Numbered from the stretch's first letter, positions 6,928 to 15,047 are shown. The stretch: 19,266 bases of DNA from CAYXDO01 sp964463485 (GCA_964463485.1 CAYXDO010000195.1:1-19266); one strand, 5' to 3'. The notes: a model not told the origin generated them from the sequence alone. Numbers and translations are program-made.

Positions 6928-8733
6928 TCAATGCGGCGCCGGACTGAGCGCTTTCTTCAGTCGATCGAGGCAGCGGGCGAGGCTCGCGGCATCGTAGCTC
7001 AATGCGCCCGTGATCGCGCAGCGCTGAATAAAGGTCCGCTCCTCGCCTAGCGAAAGACCGTTGCTCGCCTCGACGATGCCGCGGCTGAGCTCGCCGAGAA
7101 TGGCCGGGTCACTGGGTCTCTCGTTGGCCCGTTCGAGGAGCTCGCTGAGTTCTCCGATCGGATTGGGTCTGGCGGGTTGCACGAGCGCGGGTGAGCTGGC
7201 CTCGCTCCTTTTCACGCGAGCGGTCGCGTCGGGAGCAATTCGCCGCGGACCAGCCGCGCGGTGAGCTCCAGCCGACGAAGGACCCAAAGGCATCCCGCCC
7301 GCAGGCTCAGAAGCCGCCGGCTTGGCGCGCTCGGGGGCCGCAGGTCTTGGACCCAAAGGCGCGACCGTGCTCGCCTTCGCCACGGGCGTCAACTCCGACG
7401 GGACGATCTCGGCCGACTCGTCTGGAGCAGGAAAGAGGACGCGGCTGCCGGCGAGTCCGACCAGCGCCAGCGAGAGTGCGATCGGAGCCACGACGATGAA
7501 TCGCGCCCGAGCTCGAGGCGGGGAGTGTGTCACTTCAGGCTCGCGCTGTGTTCGTGCAGAGGAGCTCTCGGTCGTGGGGTGAGCCGGCGCTGGTGCAACC
7601 AAGGTGTCCGGTGCTCCATCGTGCTCCCTTTGGTCGAAGAGCGACCAGCTTGGAACGATGAGTTGCGCGGCGCCGGAGCGGCGCTCGCCGTCTGCCTCAG
7701 TGCGGCTGACTTCCTCTGGCTCAGTGCGGCTGAGTTCCTCCAAAGTCGACCGCTCGTTCCAATCCGAACTAGCGGTGGCGGTGGGTTCGTCCTCGGGAAT
7801 GGCATCGAGCTCGGTGCGATCCGGCAGGAGCGCACACCGCGCGGCCTCCCATAGCTCCGCGACCGATTGGTAACGGTCGCGTGGGTCGATCGCCATGGCG
7901 CGCATGACGACTTCGTCGATCTCTTCGGATAGCTCCGATCGCCACTGGCTCGGACGAGGCCTTGGACCCGAGCAGATCCGGACCAGCATCGCAATCCAGG
8001 AGTTGGCGCGGGCGTCGGTCGAGTCACTCTCGTGAGCGCGCAACGGTGCGCCGTCGGATGCCCGGAGCCAGGTCCGTCGGAGGGTCAGAAGCTCGAACAA
8101 GATCGTTCCGAGCGCGAAGAGATCCGTGCGCGCGTCGATCGCGTCGCTGTTCAATTGCTCGGGCGCTAAGTACGTCGGTGTGCCGACCACGCGACCCTCC
8201 GTGGTCGAGTCTCCCGGCGCCCCGCCGAGTACCTTCGCGATCCCGAAGTCGACCACCTTGACCCTGAGGGGGCCACCACGGCGGCTGAGCAAGATGTTCC
8301 CGGGCTTGAGATCGCGATGGACGACCCCCTGCCCATGGGCGTAGGCGACCGCGCTGAACAACGGGTCGAGCAGAGCGATGAGCTCAGGGGCTCGGTAGAG
8401 CTGATCCGCTTCCGCCCGGGAGCTGATCTCTCGCTCGAGCGTCGTGCCCTCCACATATTCGAGCGCCAAGTATGGACGCTCGCTCGCGGAGAAAGCGATT
8501 GCCCGAGCGATCCCTGGGTGGTTGAAGCCCAACAAAATCCTGGCCTCCTGCTCGAAGCGTTCGAACACATGCGGAGCGTCCCACGCCTCGCTGCGGAGTA
8601 GCTTGAGCGCGAGCTCGTCCTTCGTGTTGACGTCCTGAGCCAGCCAGACTGTTCCGAAATGTCCAGAGCCAAGGACCCTGACGAGTTGGAAGCGGCCATC
8701 GACGATGCCGCCTTCGACCTCGTCGCGTCGCAT
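6928..8733 (-). CDS. Transmembrane Hanks-type serine/threonine protein kinase
   Basis: From ATG 8733 the product is 601 residues. The kinase domain (about 10-300) has all the key motifs: GSGHFG P-loop (22-27), catalytic Lys44, Glu63, HRD (139-141) with Asn146, DFG (163-165), APE (190-192), and the conserved Asp in DARTDLF. It should be active. A low-complexity Glu/Ser/Thr-rich linker is followed by one membrane helix (about 412-434) and a Pro/Ala-rich extracytoplasmic tail containing two Cys (572 and 588) near the C-terminus. It lacks the usual extracellular sensor repeats. A longer reading from GTG 8805 adds 24 residues, but that start lies inside the inverted repeat at 8789-8817. ATG 8733 gives the usual short lead into the kinase fold, although AAGGG directly abuts it. 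The gene is divergent from the peptidase operon. The FHA activator is a natural candidate partner, by inference. Confidence 0.93.
   Translation of the reverse strand: MRRDEVEGGIVDGRFQLVRVLGSGHFGTVWLAQDVNTKDELALKLLRSEAWDAPHVFERFEQEARILLGFNHPGIARAIAFSASERPYLALEYVEGTTLEREISSRAEADQLYRAPELIALLDPLFSAVAYAHGQGVVHRDLKPGNILLSRRGGPLRVKVVDFGIAKVLGGAPGDSTTEGRVVGTPTYLAPEQLNSDAIDARTDLFALGTILFELLTLRRTWLRASDGAPLRAHESDSTDARANSWIAMLVRICSGPRPRPSQWRSELSEEIDEVVMRAMAIDPRDRYQSVAELWEAARCALLPDRTELDAIPEDEPTATASSDWNERSTLEELSRTEPEEVSRTEADGERRSGAAQLIVPSWSLFDQREHDGAPDTLVAPAPAHPTTESSSARTQREPEVTHSPPRARARFIVVAPIALSLALVGLAGSRVLFPAPDESAEIVPSELTPVAKASTVAPLGPRPAAPERAKPAASEPAGGMPLGPSSAGAHRAAGPRRIAPDATARVKRSEASSPALVQPARPNPIGELSELLERANERPSDPAILGELSRGIVEASNGLSLGEERTFIQRCAITGALSYDAASLARCLDRLKKALSPAPH
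7696..7743 (-). repeat. 24-bp tandem duplication inside the kinase linker
   Basis: Two adjacent 24-bp copies (7696-7719 and 7720-7743) differ at four positions. They encode the repeated peptide EELSRTE / EEVSRTE in the linker between the kinase domain and the membrane helix. The Ser-Arg-Thr-Glu units could be phosphorylation sites, but this is a guess. Confidence 0.7.
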
Positions 8734-8743
8734 CCCTTGAACG

Positions 8744-8771
8744 CGTATCCAACGGGTCGGACACTTGACAA
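8744..8771 (-). promoter_or_regulatory. Possible housekeeping promoter of the kinase gene
   Basis: On the minus strand TTGTCA (8771-8766, five of six matches to the -35 consensus) is followed after 16 bp by GATACG (8749-8744, weak -10). The predicted start site would fall a few bases before ATG 8733. This supports the shorter kinase start but the -10 match is poor. Confidence 0.3.
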
Positions 8772-8788
8772 GCGTGCTGTAGGGGACT

Positions 8789-8817
8789 GCCAACAGCTCT
8801 TTCACTCGCCTGTTGGC
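8789..8817. promoter_or_regulatory. Perfect inverted repeat, candidate enhancer/operator for the peptidase operon and the kinase gene
   Basis: GCCAACAG (8789-8796) and CTGTTGGC (8810-8817) are perfect 8-bp inverted arms separated by 13 bp. Centre-to-centre spacing is 21 bp, about two helical turns, as expected for a dimeric HTH protein. The centre is about 103 bp upstream of the start site predicted from the sigma-54 promoter, which is within the usual range for enhancer sites of sigma-54 activators. It is also upstream of kinase ATG 8733. Which protein binds is unknown. Confidence 0.55.
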
Positions 8818-8879
8818 TACCGCCAGCAGGCGCGCGGGCCGCTCGCAACGCGGACTTGGGAGTTACGTCCTCGCCGCCG

Positions 8880-8895
8880 TGGCACACCCGTTGCT
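8880..8895 (+). promoter_or_regulatory. Sigma-54 (-24/-12) promoter of the peptidase operon
   Basis: The sequence TGGCAC-N5-TTGCT places GG at 8881-8882 and GC at 8893-8894 with exactly 10 bp between. This closely matches the sigma-54 consensus TGGCACG-N4-TTGCW. The predicted transcript start, 12 nt after the -12 C, is about 8906, only 2 nt before ATG 8908. The message would be nearly leaderless. Confidence 0.8.
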
Positions 8896-8907
8896 TCTCG
8901 CGAAGGA

Positions 8908-9693
8908 ATGATTTCGAGACCAACTTCGCAGCCATCCACCGCGCCGCGCCGATCGCCAACACCGAGTGTGCCGGAGGCGCGCGCGGTGAGCTCTGCCGCC
9001 GATGTCGAGAGAATTCGCGCGCACCTCGACGAGCTCGAGGGTCGGCGCCCCTCGGAGTCCAAATCCGCACCCACGCTCGCGCAGCGGGCACGGACGCTCC
9101 TCGATCGACAGCTCGCCGAACGCGCGGAGAAGGTCGCGCGAGGCGACACGTTGCCGCGGATGCGAGCTGTCCAGCTCGTCGAGATTGATGCGTCGAGCGC
9201 AGCAGAGCTCAGTCCCGAGACACTCGAGCTCGCGAAGACGGCGCTGCGCAAGGCCGGGGTCGAAGCGGTCTTCGTCGCCGACGAACGGCTCGACGAGGTG
9301 CTCGACGGAGCCGTCGACCTCGGCCGCCTGCGAAAAGTCTGTCGTGACCACTTTCAAGCGCGAGCCTTTCCCGAGTGGACCTGGCTCGCCGTCCCTGAAG
9401 GCGTCCAGTACGGGCGCGGCTGGGGCGCTATGGGAAAGGCCGCCGCGATGATCGCGGCCCGGGACTGGAAGCACCTCGACCAGGCTGCGTCCGTTCGTTT
9501 TCAAACCCACATTCTCTTGCACGAGCTCGGCCACAACTTCGGTCTGACTCACGAGCCAAAAGACCCGTCCTACCAACACGACAATCGGACGTGCGTCATG
9601 GCGACGCAACTCCCGCCCGACCCGCGCGACATACCAACCGAATACTGCGAGGGATGCCGCGCCCACCTCTCGCCCCTTCCCGAACGATACTGA
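8908..9693 (+). CDS. Archaemetzincin-like zinc metallopeptidase without signal peptide
   Basis: The 261-residue product (from ATG 8908) has the metzincin zinc site HELGHNFGLTH (205-215), with ligands His205, His209 and His215, general base Glu206 and the Gly at the usual place. It is followed by a CVM Met-turn (229-231) and C247-x-x-C250. That order (HExxHxxGxxH, CxM, CxxC) is the signature of archaemetzincins (M54), which bind a second structural zinc by four Cys. Here the first of those Cys is absent. His224 lies exactly four residues before Cys229, suggesting a His-Cys3 site. Residues 1-28 are Ser/Pro/Arg-rich and no Sec signal is visible. The start is debatable: ATG 8908 lies two bases after the predicted sigma-54 start site, while GTG 8986 has GGAGG 8 nt upstream (8973-8977). 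The C11 peptidase gene follows after 14 bp. Delivery route and substrate are unknown. Confidence 0.85.
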   Translation: MISRPTSQPSTAPRRSPTPSVPEARAVSSAADVERIRAHLDELEGRRPSESKSAPTLAQRARTLLDRQLAERAEKVARGDTLPRMRAVQLVEIDASSAAELSPETLELAKTALRKAGVEAVFVADERLDEVLDGAVDLGRLRKVCRDHFQARAFPEWTWLAVPEGVQYGRGWGAMGKAAAMIAARDWKHLDQAASVRFQTHILLHELGHNFGLTHEPKDPSYQHDNRTCVMATQLPPDPRDIPTEYCEGCRAHLSPLPERY

Positions 9694-9697
9694 GCTC

Positions 9698-9701
9698 GGA
9701 G
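9698..9701 (+). promoter_or_regulatory. Ribosome binding site of the C11 peptidase gene
   Basis: GGAG lies 6 nt before ATG 9708 in the 14-bp gap after the metallopeptidase stop. It decides for ATG 9708 over the upstream in-frame starts, which lie within the preceding gene. Confidence 0.7.
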
Positions 9702-9707
9702 AAAACG

Positions 9708-11393
9708 ATGCCGAAGATATCCGCCCTCGCAAGTCTCATCTTCCAACCCAGGCTGGTCGCGAGGCGAGACGTACCAAGACTCAGCCTGACTTCACCCGCC
9801 CCCGATGGCTTGCATGCCGCCCCCACCGCCAGGCTCCTGCCACTCTCCAAACCTGCCGCACCCACCGAGACCCAGAACACCCGTGACCCCTCCGCGCGCT
9901 GGAGCGAGATCGACAGTTACCGATATCACTCCAAGTTTTTCCGCGAGTGCGAGGCCGAGATCCAGAAGCTCGTACCCGAAGATCGACGCGCCAGGGTCAA
10001 GGCGGTCGGACTGATGTACCTTGCCCATGACGCGCCCGACCTCACCAAGCTGAACAACATGGTCGGTGAGACCCATCGCAGGACCGCGGGGTACTCACCC
10101 ATGAACCGAGCGCGCTACGCGGAAGGCGCCGCGCTGATCTCACTGCAAGACAGATCCGGAGCGGGTGACACCGACCTCACTCTCTTCGATTTCGCCACCG
10201 CCGGTCCGCCAACGCGGCTCGCCGAAAGGCTCGGTCGCGCCTTCGAGGCCAAAATGAGTGATCCCCAGACCCTGATGGACTTGGTCGTGATGTGCAAGCG
10301 ACTCTATCCGAACGCCGAGATCTCCATCTACGCCAACGGACACTCGCGTAGCGTCTTCCTTGGAGCCTTCTCGGACCACCACGACGCCGACCCATCGGAG
10401 CTCGACCCCTCGGCTCGAGGAAGTCCGAGTCCCGATGACCTCATGTCGTATCCGGCGCTCGCCGAGACTCTCTCGAAGCTCAGCTCGAAGCTTGGGATTC
10501 GGATCGGGGCGCTCGGGCTGCTCGCATGCGGAACCGGCGCCCTGGAGATCCTGAGGCAGCTCGTCCCGAAAGAAGGCTCCCCCGCAGCTCGCTACGTCGT
10601 GGTCAGTGAGGACGCGCTGTCAGGGTCGTCTACCGCGTGGATCGACGCGCTCGCGCCGAGAAACGGTTACGAGCCACTCAGGCTCGCCAAAGCCATGGCG
10701 CGCTCGGTGTTCGAGGATGGCGTGAAGGAGGATCCGACCAACGGGCATCGAATCCCGCACGCCCTAGCAGTGGTCGATCTCGAGAAAGCCCGTGCGGCCT
10801 TCGACGCCGTCAGGACGTTTCTGATCGCTGCGGACGCGACGGTTTCGAAGCATCCGCGGGCCTTCGTCGAGGCGCGCAATCACGCTCAACGGATGAAGGG
10901 GTCTGGGAACGTAGATTTCTCCGCCCAAGTCGACGCTACAGACTTCGTTCGGCGAGTCGTGTGCAACGTGCTCCGCGAGCTGCTCGTCGCAACCGAGGAC
11001 GCCCCAGTCGAGGCCGCGTTTGGCATCCGCATGGAAGGATCTCTGCCAAACACGCTGGACGATTCGACCAGGAACTTCCTCGTTGCAGGTCGTGAGTTGC
11101 TGCAGCGCCTCGATGACCTCGTCGTGCAGTTCTCCGCGCCGACCGAACGCCTTTGGGCCGAGCGCTGGGACGAGTGTGAGATGAAGGGAGCGCGCGGGTT
11201 GAGCTTCTTCTGGCCCGGCGTCACGACCGACCACGAGGGCCGGACGCGCCGAGCTCATGCGACGGGCCGGTTCAACGACTCGAGCAACGCTGGGGCCCTA
11301 GAGGCTGCGCTGCCTGGCTTCCGGAGCCTGGGCTTGCTCGAGCTCGGAACCAAGATCGACCTACAAGCCAGTAAGCTGACTCGTCAGGGCTGA
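9708..11393 (+). CDS. Clostripain-family (C11) caspase-fold cysteine peptidase without signal peptide
   Basis: The 561-residue product follows the C11 layout. The first core strand is GLMYLAHDAPDLTKLNNM (101-118), where clostripains have a YxxADNDL-like motif. An ISLQDRS strand follows (144-150), then ISIYANGH with the putative catalytic His212, then IGALGLLACGTGALE with the putative nucleophile Cys274 (274-280 match the family's ACxMxxxE pattern). Next come YVVVSED (296-302) and the late ARGLSFFWP (495-503), equivalent to the family's GLSIYFP. Such enzymes cleave after basic residues and often self-process; specificity here is not readable. Residues 1-60 are Pro/Ala/Arg-rich with no Sec signal, unlike secreted clostripains, so it acts inside the cell, after lysis, or through a non-Sec route. 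It is the second gene of the sigma-54-type operon and converges with lipoprotein B, with 14 bp between stops. Confidence 0.85.
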   Translation: MPKISALASLIFQPRLVARRDVPRLSLTSPAPDGLHAAPTARLLPLSKPAAPTETQNTRDPSARWSEIDSYRYHSKFFRECEAEIQKLVPEDRRARVKAVGLMYLAHDAPDLTKLNNMVGETHRRTAGYSPMNRARYAEGAALISLQDRSGAGDTDLTLFDFATAGPPTRLAERLGRAFEAKMSDPQTLMDLVVMCKRLYPNAEISIYANGHSRSVFLGAFSDHHDADPSELDPSARGSPSPDDLMSYPALAETLSKLSSKLGIRIGALGLLACGTGALEILRQLVPKEGSPAARYVVVSEDALSGSSTAWIDALAPRNGYEPLRLAKAMARSVFEDGVKEDPTNGHRIPHALAVVDLEKARAAFDAVRTFLIAADATVSKHPRAFVEARNHAQRMKGSGNVDFSAQVDATDFVRRVVCNVLRELLVATEDAPVEAAFGIRMEGSLPNTLDDSTRNFLVAGRELLQRLDDLVVQFSAPTERLWAERWDECEMKGARGLSFFWPGVTTDHEGRTRRAHATGRFNDSSNAGALEAALPGFRSLGLLELGTKIDLQASKLTRQG

Positions 11394-11407
11394 GGTCCTG
11401 AGATTAC

Positions 11408-12745
11408 TTACGGAGCTCGGCGCAGCCATGTATAGAAGGTCGGGGGTCCGCCCTCCTCCGGATTGAGCTGCTGGTTTTCGTAGGCGATCAAGAAGTCATC
11501 CCCGACGGGTACGATGGAGCTGACAGGCGCCGGTCCCACGGGCAAATCACAGAAACCTTTCTCCCGGTCATAGACAGCCAACCAGCCGAATGAGCCGCCT
11601 GCGATAAAACCACCTCCCGCAGGACACAGCGCCCGAATGATCCACGCGCCTGGTTTTCCGAAAGGCTCCCAGCGCCCATCGAAGTACCGCGAAAGAACTC
11701 CGAGCACATCGCCGACAATCACGCCGAGCCCAGGCACGCTTGCTGAGGCGACGAGACCCGCGGTGCCGTCTCCCACTCGCTCGAACGTCTCCACACCCGC
11801 CTTGATGCGCCGCACCGTCGTTTGGGTCGATTGGAGGGCAATGACTTCACGCGGCGCCGTCCACAGAAGCGAGCCTAAGCTCGAGCTCATTTTTCCGCCC
11901 GGATGGGTCGACCAGGTGCTTCCGTCGAAGCTCGCGATCGTATCGGTGGTCAGCGTGTAGATCTCGAGCTCCTGATTCGATGGGGATCCGTGAATCCAAC
12001 CCGGCGTCTCCCCGACTGGGCTTGGTGGGACCTCCTCAAACTGAGTGCCCACACTTCGAAAGAGCCGTCCACCAGCGCCGGTTAGCCACAGCTCGTCTGC
12101 CGACCGCCGAAACGACGCGGTGACACTCAGCCCGGGGACGAGCGGACCGATCTTCGTCGAACCGTCTCGGGACACCTGGAAATACTCGCTCCCAATCACG
12201 ATCAGAGCCGATTGTTCATCCAAAGCGACCGCAGTCCATGGGTGTCGATGGGTGTCGAGCGCGTACGTCTCGACGACCCAGCCCGTGCATGCCCCAGACC
12301 TCTCGATGCGATAAGCGTCGAGTGTCTCGGGCAGGATCACGGTCCTCGACCAAGCGCCGACGTCTCCGTCGCGGTCGACTACAGCTAGGAACGCTTCCTC
12401 CGGGGGCGCCAAGGTCGATGATCGCGGGCTCGGGCTCGATTCCGACATGGGTACTGGACCAACGCCGAAACCCATTTCCGCGAGGCTTTCGCGGTATAAC
12501 AGCGCCAGGATGCGAACCGATCCGCCGACTTCGTCTTCTGGAATCACGAACCCCGTAACCCGGTCCGTCGAATCGACCCGCGAGGCAGTCAGCCTCGCGA
12601 TGGAACCCGGGCGTTCGATCCCAACGAGGAGAGAACGGGCGTCGCCGAGAGGAGGCTCAGCGATGAAGACGCGGGTCTCGGAGGCCGAACAGCCGAGGAG
12701 CGTGGCTGCGAGGAGGTTCAGAGTGGCGCGGGCTCGGGCGAGCAT
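11408..12745 (-). CDS. Lipoprotein B of the paralogous beta-propeller-like family
   Basis: From ATG 12745 (AGGG 5 nt upstream; TTG 12760 is a longer alternative) the product is 445 residues with a lipoprotein signal ending in LLGC (Cys19). Residues 20-145 form the N-terminal domain shared with lipoprotein A. Near residue 151 lies CTGWVVETYAL, the hinge shared with lipoprotein D. From about 160 to the end there are repeated hydrophobic strands with Trp/Gly turns, looking like a beta-propeller. The diagnostic C-terminal piece IIRALCPAGGGFIAGG near 371 is followed by Y, then GxC, then DLPVGP. No catalytic motif is visible. It should be anchored in the envelope. The gene converges with the C11 peptidase and is divergent from the Kelch lipoprotein, with 37 bp between start codons. 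I do not know a named family for it. Confidence 0.8.
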   Translation of the reverse strand: MLARARATLNLLAATLLGCSASETRVFIAEPPLGDARSLLVGIERPGSIARLTASRVDSTDRVTGFVIPEDEVGGSVRILALLYRESLAEMGFGVGPVPMSESSPSPRSSTLAPPEEAFLAVVDRDGDVGAWSRTVILPETLDAYRIERSGACTGWVVETYALDTHRHPWTAVALDEQSALIVIGSEYFQVSRDGSTKIGPLVPGLSVTASFRRSADELWLTGAGGRLFRSVGTQFEEVPPSPVGETPGWIHGSPSNQELEIYTLTTDTIASFDGSTWSTHPGGKMSSSLGSLLWTAPREVIALQSTQTTVRRIKAGVETFERVGDGTAGLVASASVPGLGVIVGDVLGVLSRYFDGRWEPFGKPGAWIIRALCPAGGGFIAGGSFGWLAVYDREKGFCDLPVGPAPVSSIVPVGDDFLIAYENQQLNPEEGGPPTFYTWLRRAP

Positions 12746-12782
12746 CGGGACCCTGCGCAAACTCTACCAGCACGAACCCGCG

Positions 12783-15047
12783 ATGACCAGGCGCGCAGCT
12801 TCGCTCCTCTTCTGCTTGCTGGTTTCTTGCGAAGAGCAACGCCTCATCGCGTTCGACGCCGGAGGATCGGTACTGCGACGAAGGGGCGGGACCGACGCCC
12901 GCGACACGGGCGACGCTGGAGACGAGGCGGAGGATGCGGCGCCTTCGGACATGGGTTTGACTCCGGATGGCTCCCAGCGGGACGGCACGCCATCGGACGG
13001 CCGAGTCGATGGTGGCGACCCGCCCGAGACGTGTGGCGAAGCGAAGCCGCTTCCCAGCACTCAGGGGACTTGGGAGTGTGCGAGTCCGATGAGTACTGCG
13101 CGACGCGGACATTCGGCGACGCTGCTTGCTGATGGTCACATCCTCGTTACCGGTGCCGGGAATGCCGAGATCTATGGCCCGGAGACCGACGGATGGCGGC
13201 CCGCGCCGCCGCCAGCCGTCGTCCGATACGGGCATCGTGCCGTGATACTGCGCGACGGCCGGGTCCTCGTGATCGGAGGGAGTACTTTGCCAAAGGGCGA
13301 GGCACCTCTTCGAAGCTGTGAGCTCTACAATCCTTACGCCCCCCCAAGTGGCGGGTGGACCGAAGGCGGCTCGATGAGTGTAGCGCGCTGGCGACCTGCG
13401 GTGACTGTGCTTCGTGATGGTCGTGTCCTCGCGGTATCCGGCGATGAGTCGGGCGCGAACACCGAGATCTACGACCCTGGATCAAACGGGTGGGTTCGCG
13501 CCGCGCCGGTTCCCTTCGAGTCGACACGAGCTTCCATCGCTCCGCTCGCGGACGGGAAGGTGCTCCTCTTGGGCGGCACTCAGTCGCTCCGCGCGGCCTT
13601 GTTCGACCCCGTGTCTGGGGCCTGGACCCCCACGAACCCGTTGGCGCACGGCGACTCGGACTCCGCTGAAGTGTTTGCGCTGACGGGTGCCGGAGCACTG
13701 TCAGTTGGGTCTCGCTTCGTCCAAGCCTTCGACCCGAGCCGCGGACTATGGACGACGACGGGCACTCGGTCCCCTTCGACCCAACTGGATGTTCGGTCGT
13801 TCATCGACGGCGAAAGCCGAGTATTCTCCGCGGGCGGAATGTCGATGGGACGCATGCTGCTCGAGGCGAGTGTGTTCGACGAAGTAACTTCTGGGTGGAT
13901 CCCGGCCGGTCGGCTCCAGCGACCCCGCGTCGAGCACGCAGCGACGGTGCTCGCAGATCATCGGGTGCTGATTTTCGGCGGCTGCGACGAGCCTAGCTGC
14001 GCTCGCACGCTGAAGAGTGTGGAGATTTTCACGCCGAATTCCTGGTCGTGCGGAAACGGTCGCAGAGAGTATCCGGAGACCTGCGACGACGTGACCCAAA
14101 GCTGCTCGCGGTCGTGCGTCATCCGCTCCTGCGCGAGCTCTCCGCCGCCGTTCCTACGGCGCGAACAGCACGCGCTTGCGTATGACTTCGTCCGGCAACG
14201 GGTGGTGCTTTTCGGCGGATCGCTCAGAGTCTCCACGTTCGACGACGTGCGGGAGCTGATGGGTAGCACATGGTTTTGGATGCAATTCTCGGGCGCTCCA
14301 TGGCCTGCGCGGCGTAGCGGCCACGCCTTCGCCTTCGACGGGCACCGAGGCAGGTCGATCCTCTTCGGCGGCGGCGACCACAACGGCGCCCTACTCGCGG
14401 ACACCTGGGCGTGGGACGGCGCCCGATGGGCAGACGTGTCGGCTCCGGGAGCGCCACCTCCACGACTCGAGCACGCCATGGCGTGGTTTCGATCTCCGGG
14501 GCGTATCGTCATTCACGGCGGGTCGAATCGGCGGAGCTTGTACGACGATACTTGGGAATGGGACGGTTCTGGCTGGCGTCAGCGAGCAAATGGTCCTGGT
14601 CGCCGACAGCACGTCATGGTTCATGACTTGGCCCGCGATCGGATGATATTCTTCGCAGGCGACGATGGGTCTCTGCGAGATGACTTGTGGGAGTACGACG
14701 GAGTCGCCTGGCGCGAAGTCGTCGTGAGTGGGCAGCGCCCGCCTGCCCGAACCAGCTACGCGGCCACGTACGACGCCGCCCGAGACCGCATGGTCGTTTT
14801 CGGAGGGACAGGCACCACTGGCCTCCTAGGGGACACGTGGGAGTGGGACGGCACTCAGTGGCACGAAGTCATGACAGTTGGCGCAGTCCCGGCCGCGCGG
14901 AGCGGCGCGTCGATGACTTTCGACGCTGCGAATGACCGGGCCATCCTGTTGGGAGGATGGGACGGTCGGGACCAACTCGAAGATCTCTGGATGTGGGACG
15001 GTTCGTCGTGGTCGGTCGTACCCTTCGAGCCTGGTTGTACGCCCTGA
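12783..15047 (+). CDS. Kelch double-propeller lipoprotein with a cysteine-rich (DUF4215-like) hinge
   Basis: From ATG 12783 the product is 754 residues: a lipoprotein signal ending in LVSC (Cys16), then an Asp/Gly-rich linker (about 37-80) of the kind common in myxobacterial surface proteins. The first Kelch propeller (about 105-420) has repeats like RRGHSATLLADGHILVTG. A short Cys module starts at Cys423 (CGNG, later TCDD, C, C, C), matching the DUF4215/Myxococcus cysteine-rich repeat. A second Kelch propeller (about 455-754) has a different repeat type: YDxxRxRxVxFGG, then DTWEWDGxxW. Kelch propellers are usually binding surfaces, so a surface adhesin or protein-binding lipoprotein is inferred; no galactose oxidase active site was recognised. 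Upstream in-frame starts lie antisense to lipoprotein B and are disfavoured by the clear signal at 12783. There is no strong ribosome site. It is divergent from lipoprotein B across 37 bp. Confidence 0.88.
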   Translation: MTRRAASLLFCLLVSCEEQRLIAFDAGGSVLRRRGGTDARDTGDAGDEAEDAAPSDMGLTPDGSQRDGTPSDGRVDGGDPPETCGEAKPLPSTQGTWECASPMSTARRGHSATLLADGHILVTGAGNAEIYGPETDGWRPAPPPAVVRYGHRAVILRDGRVLVIGGSTLPKGEAPLRSCELYNPYAPPSGGWTEGGSMSVARWRPAVTVLRDGRVLAVSGDESGANTEIYDPGSNGWVRAAPVPFESTRASIAPLADGKVLLLGGTQSLRAALFDPVSGAWTPTNPLAHGDSDSAEVFALTGAGALSVGSRFVQAFDPSRGLWTTTGTRSPSTQLDVRSFIDGESRVFSAGGMSMGRMLLEASVFDEVTSGWIPAGRLQRPRVEHAATVLADHRVLIFGGCDEPSCARTLKSVEIFTPNSWSCGNGRREYPETCDDVTQSCSRSCVIRSCASSPPPFLRREQHALAYDFVRQRVVLFGGSLRVSTFDDVRELMGSTWFWMQFSGAPWPARRSGHAFAFDGHRGRSILFGGGDHNGALLADTWAWDGARWADVSAPGAPPPRLEHAMAWFRSPGRIVIHGGSNRRSLYDDTWEWDGSGWRQRANGPGRRQHVMVHDLARDRMIFFAGDDGSLRDDLWEYDGVAWREVVVSGQRPPARTSYAATYDAARDRMVVFGGTGTTGLLGDTWEWDGTQWHEVMTVGAVPAARSGASMTFDAANDRAILLGGWDGRDQLEDLWMWDGSSWSVVPFEPGCTP

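Noticed and set aside
8659..8907. N-terminal extension of the zinc peptidase
   Set aside because: It runs antisense through the kinase gene and across the sigma-54 promoter; the predicted transcript starts after it.
12447..12782. N-terminal extension of the Kelch protein
   Set aside because: The extension is antisense to lipoprotein B, and a proper lipoprotein signal begins at ATG 12783.
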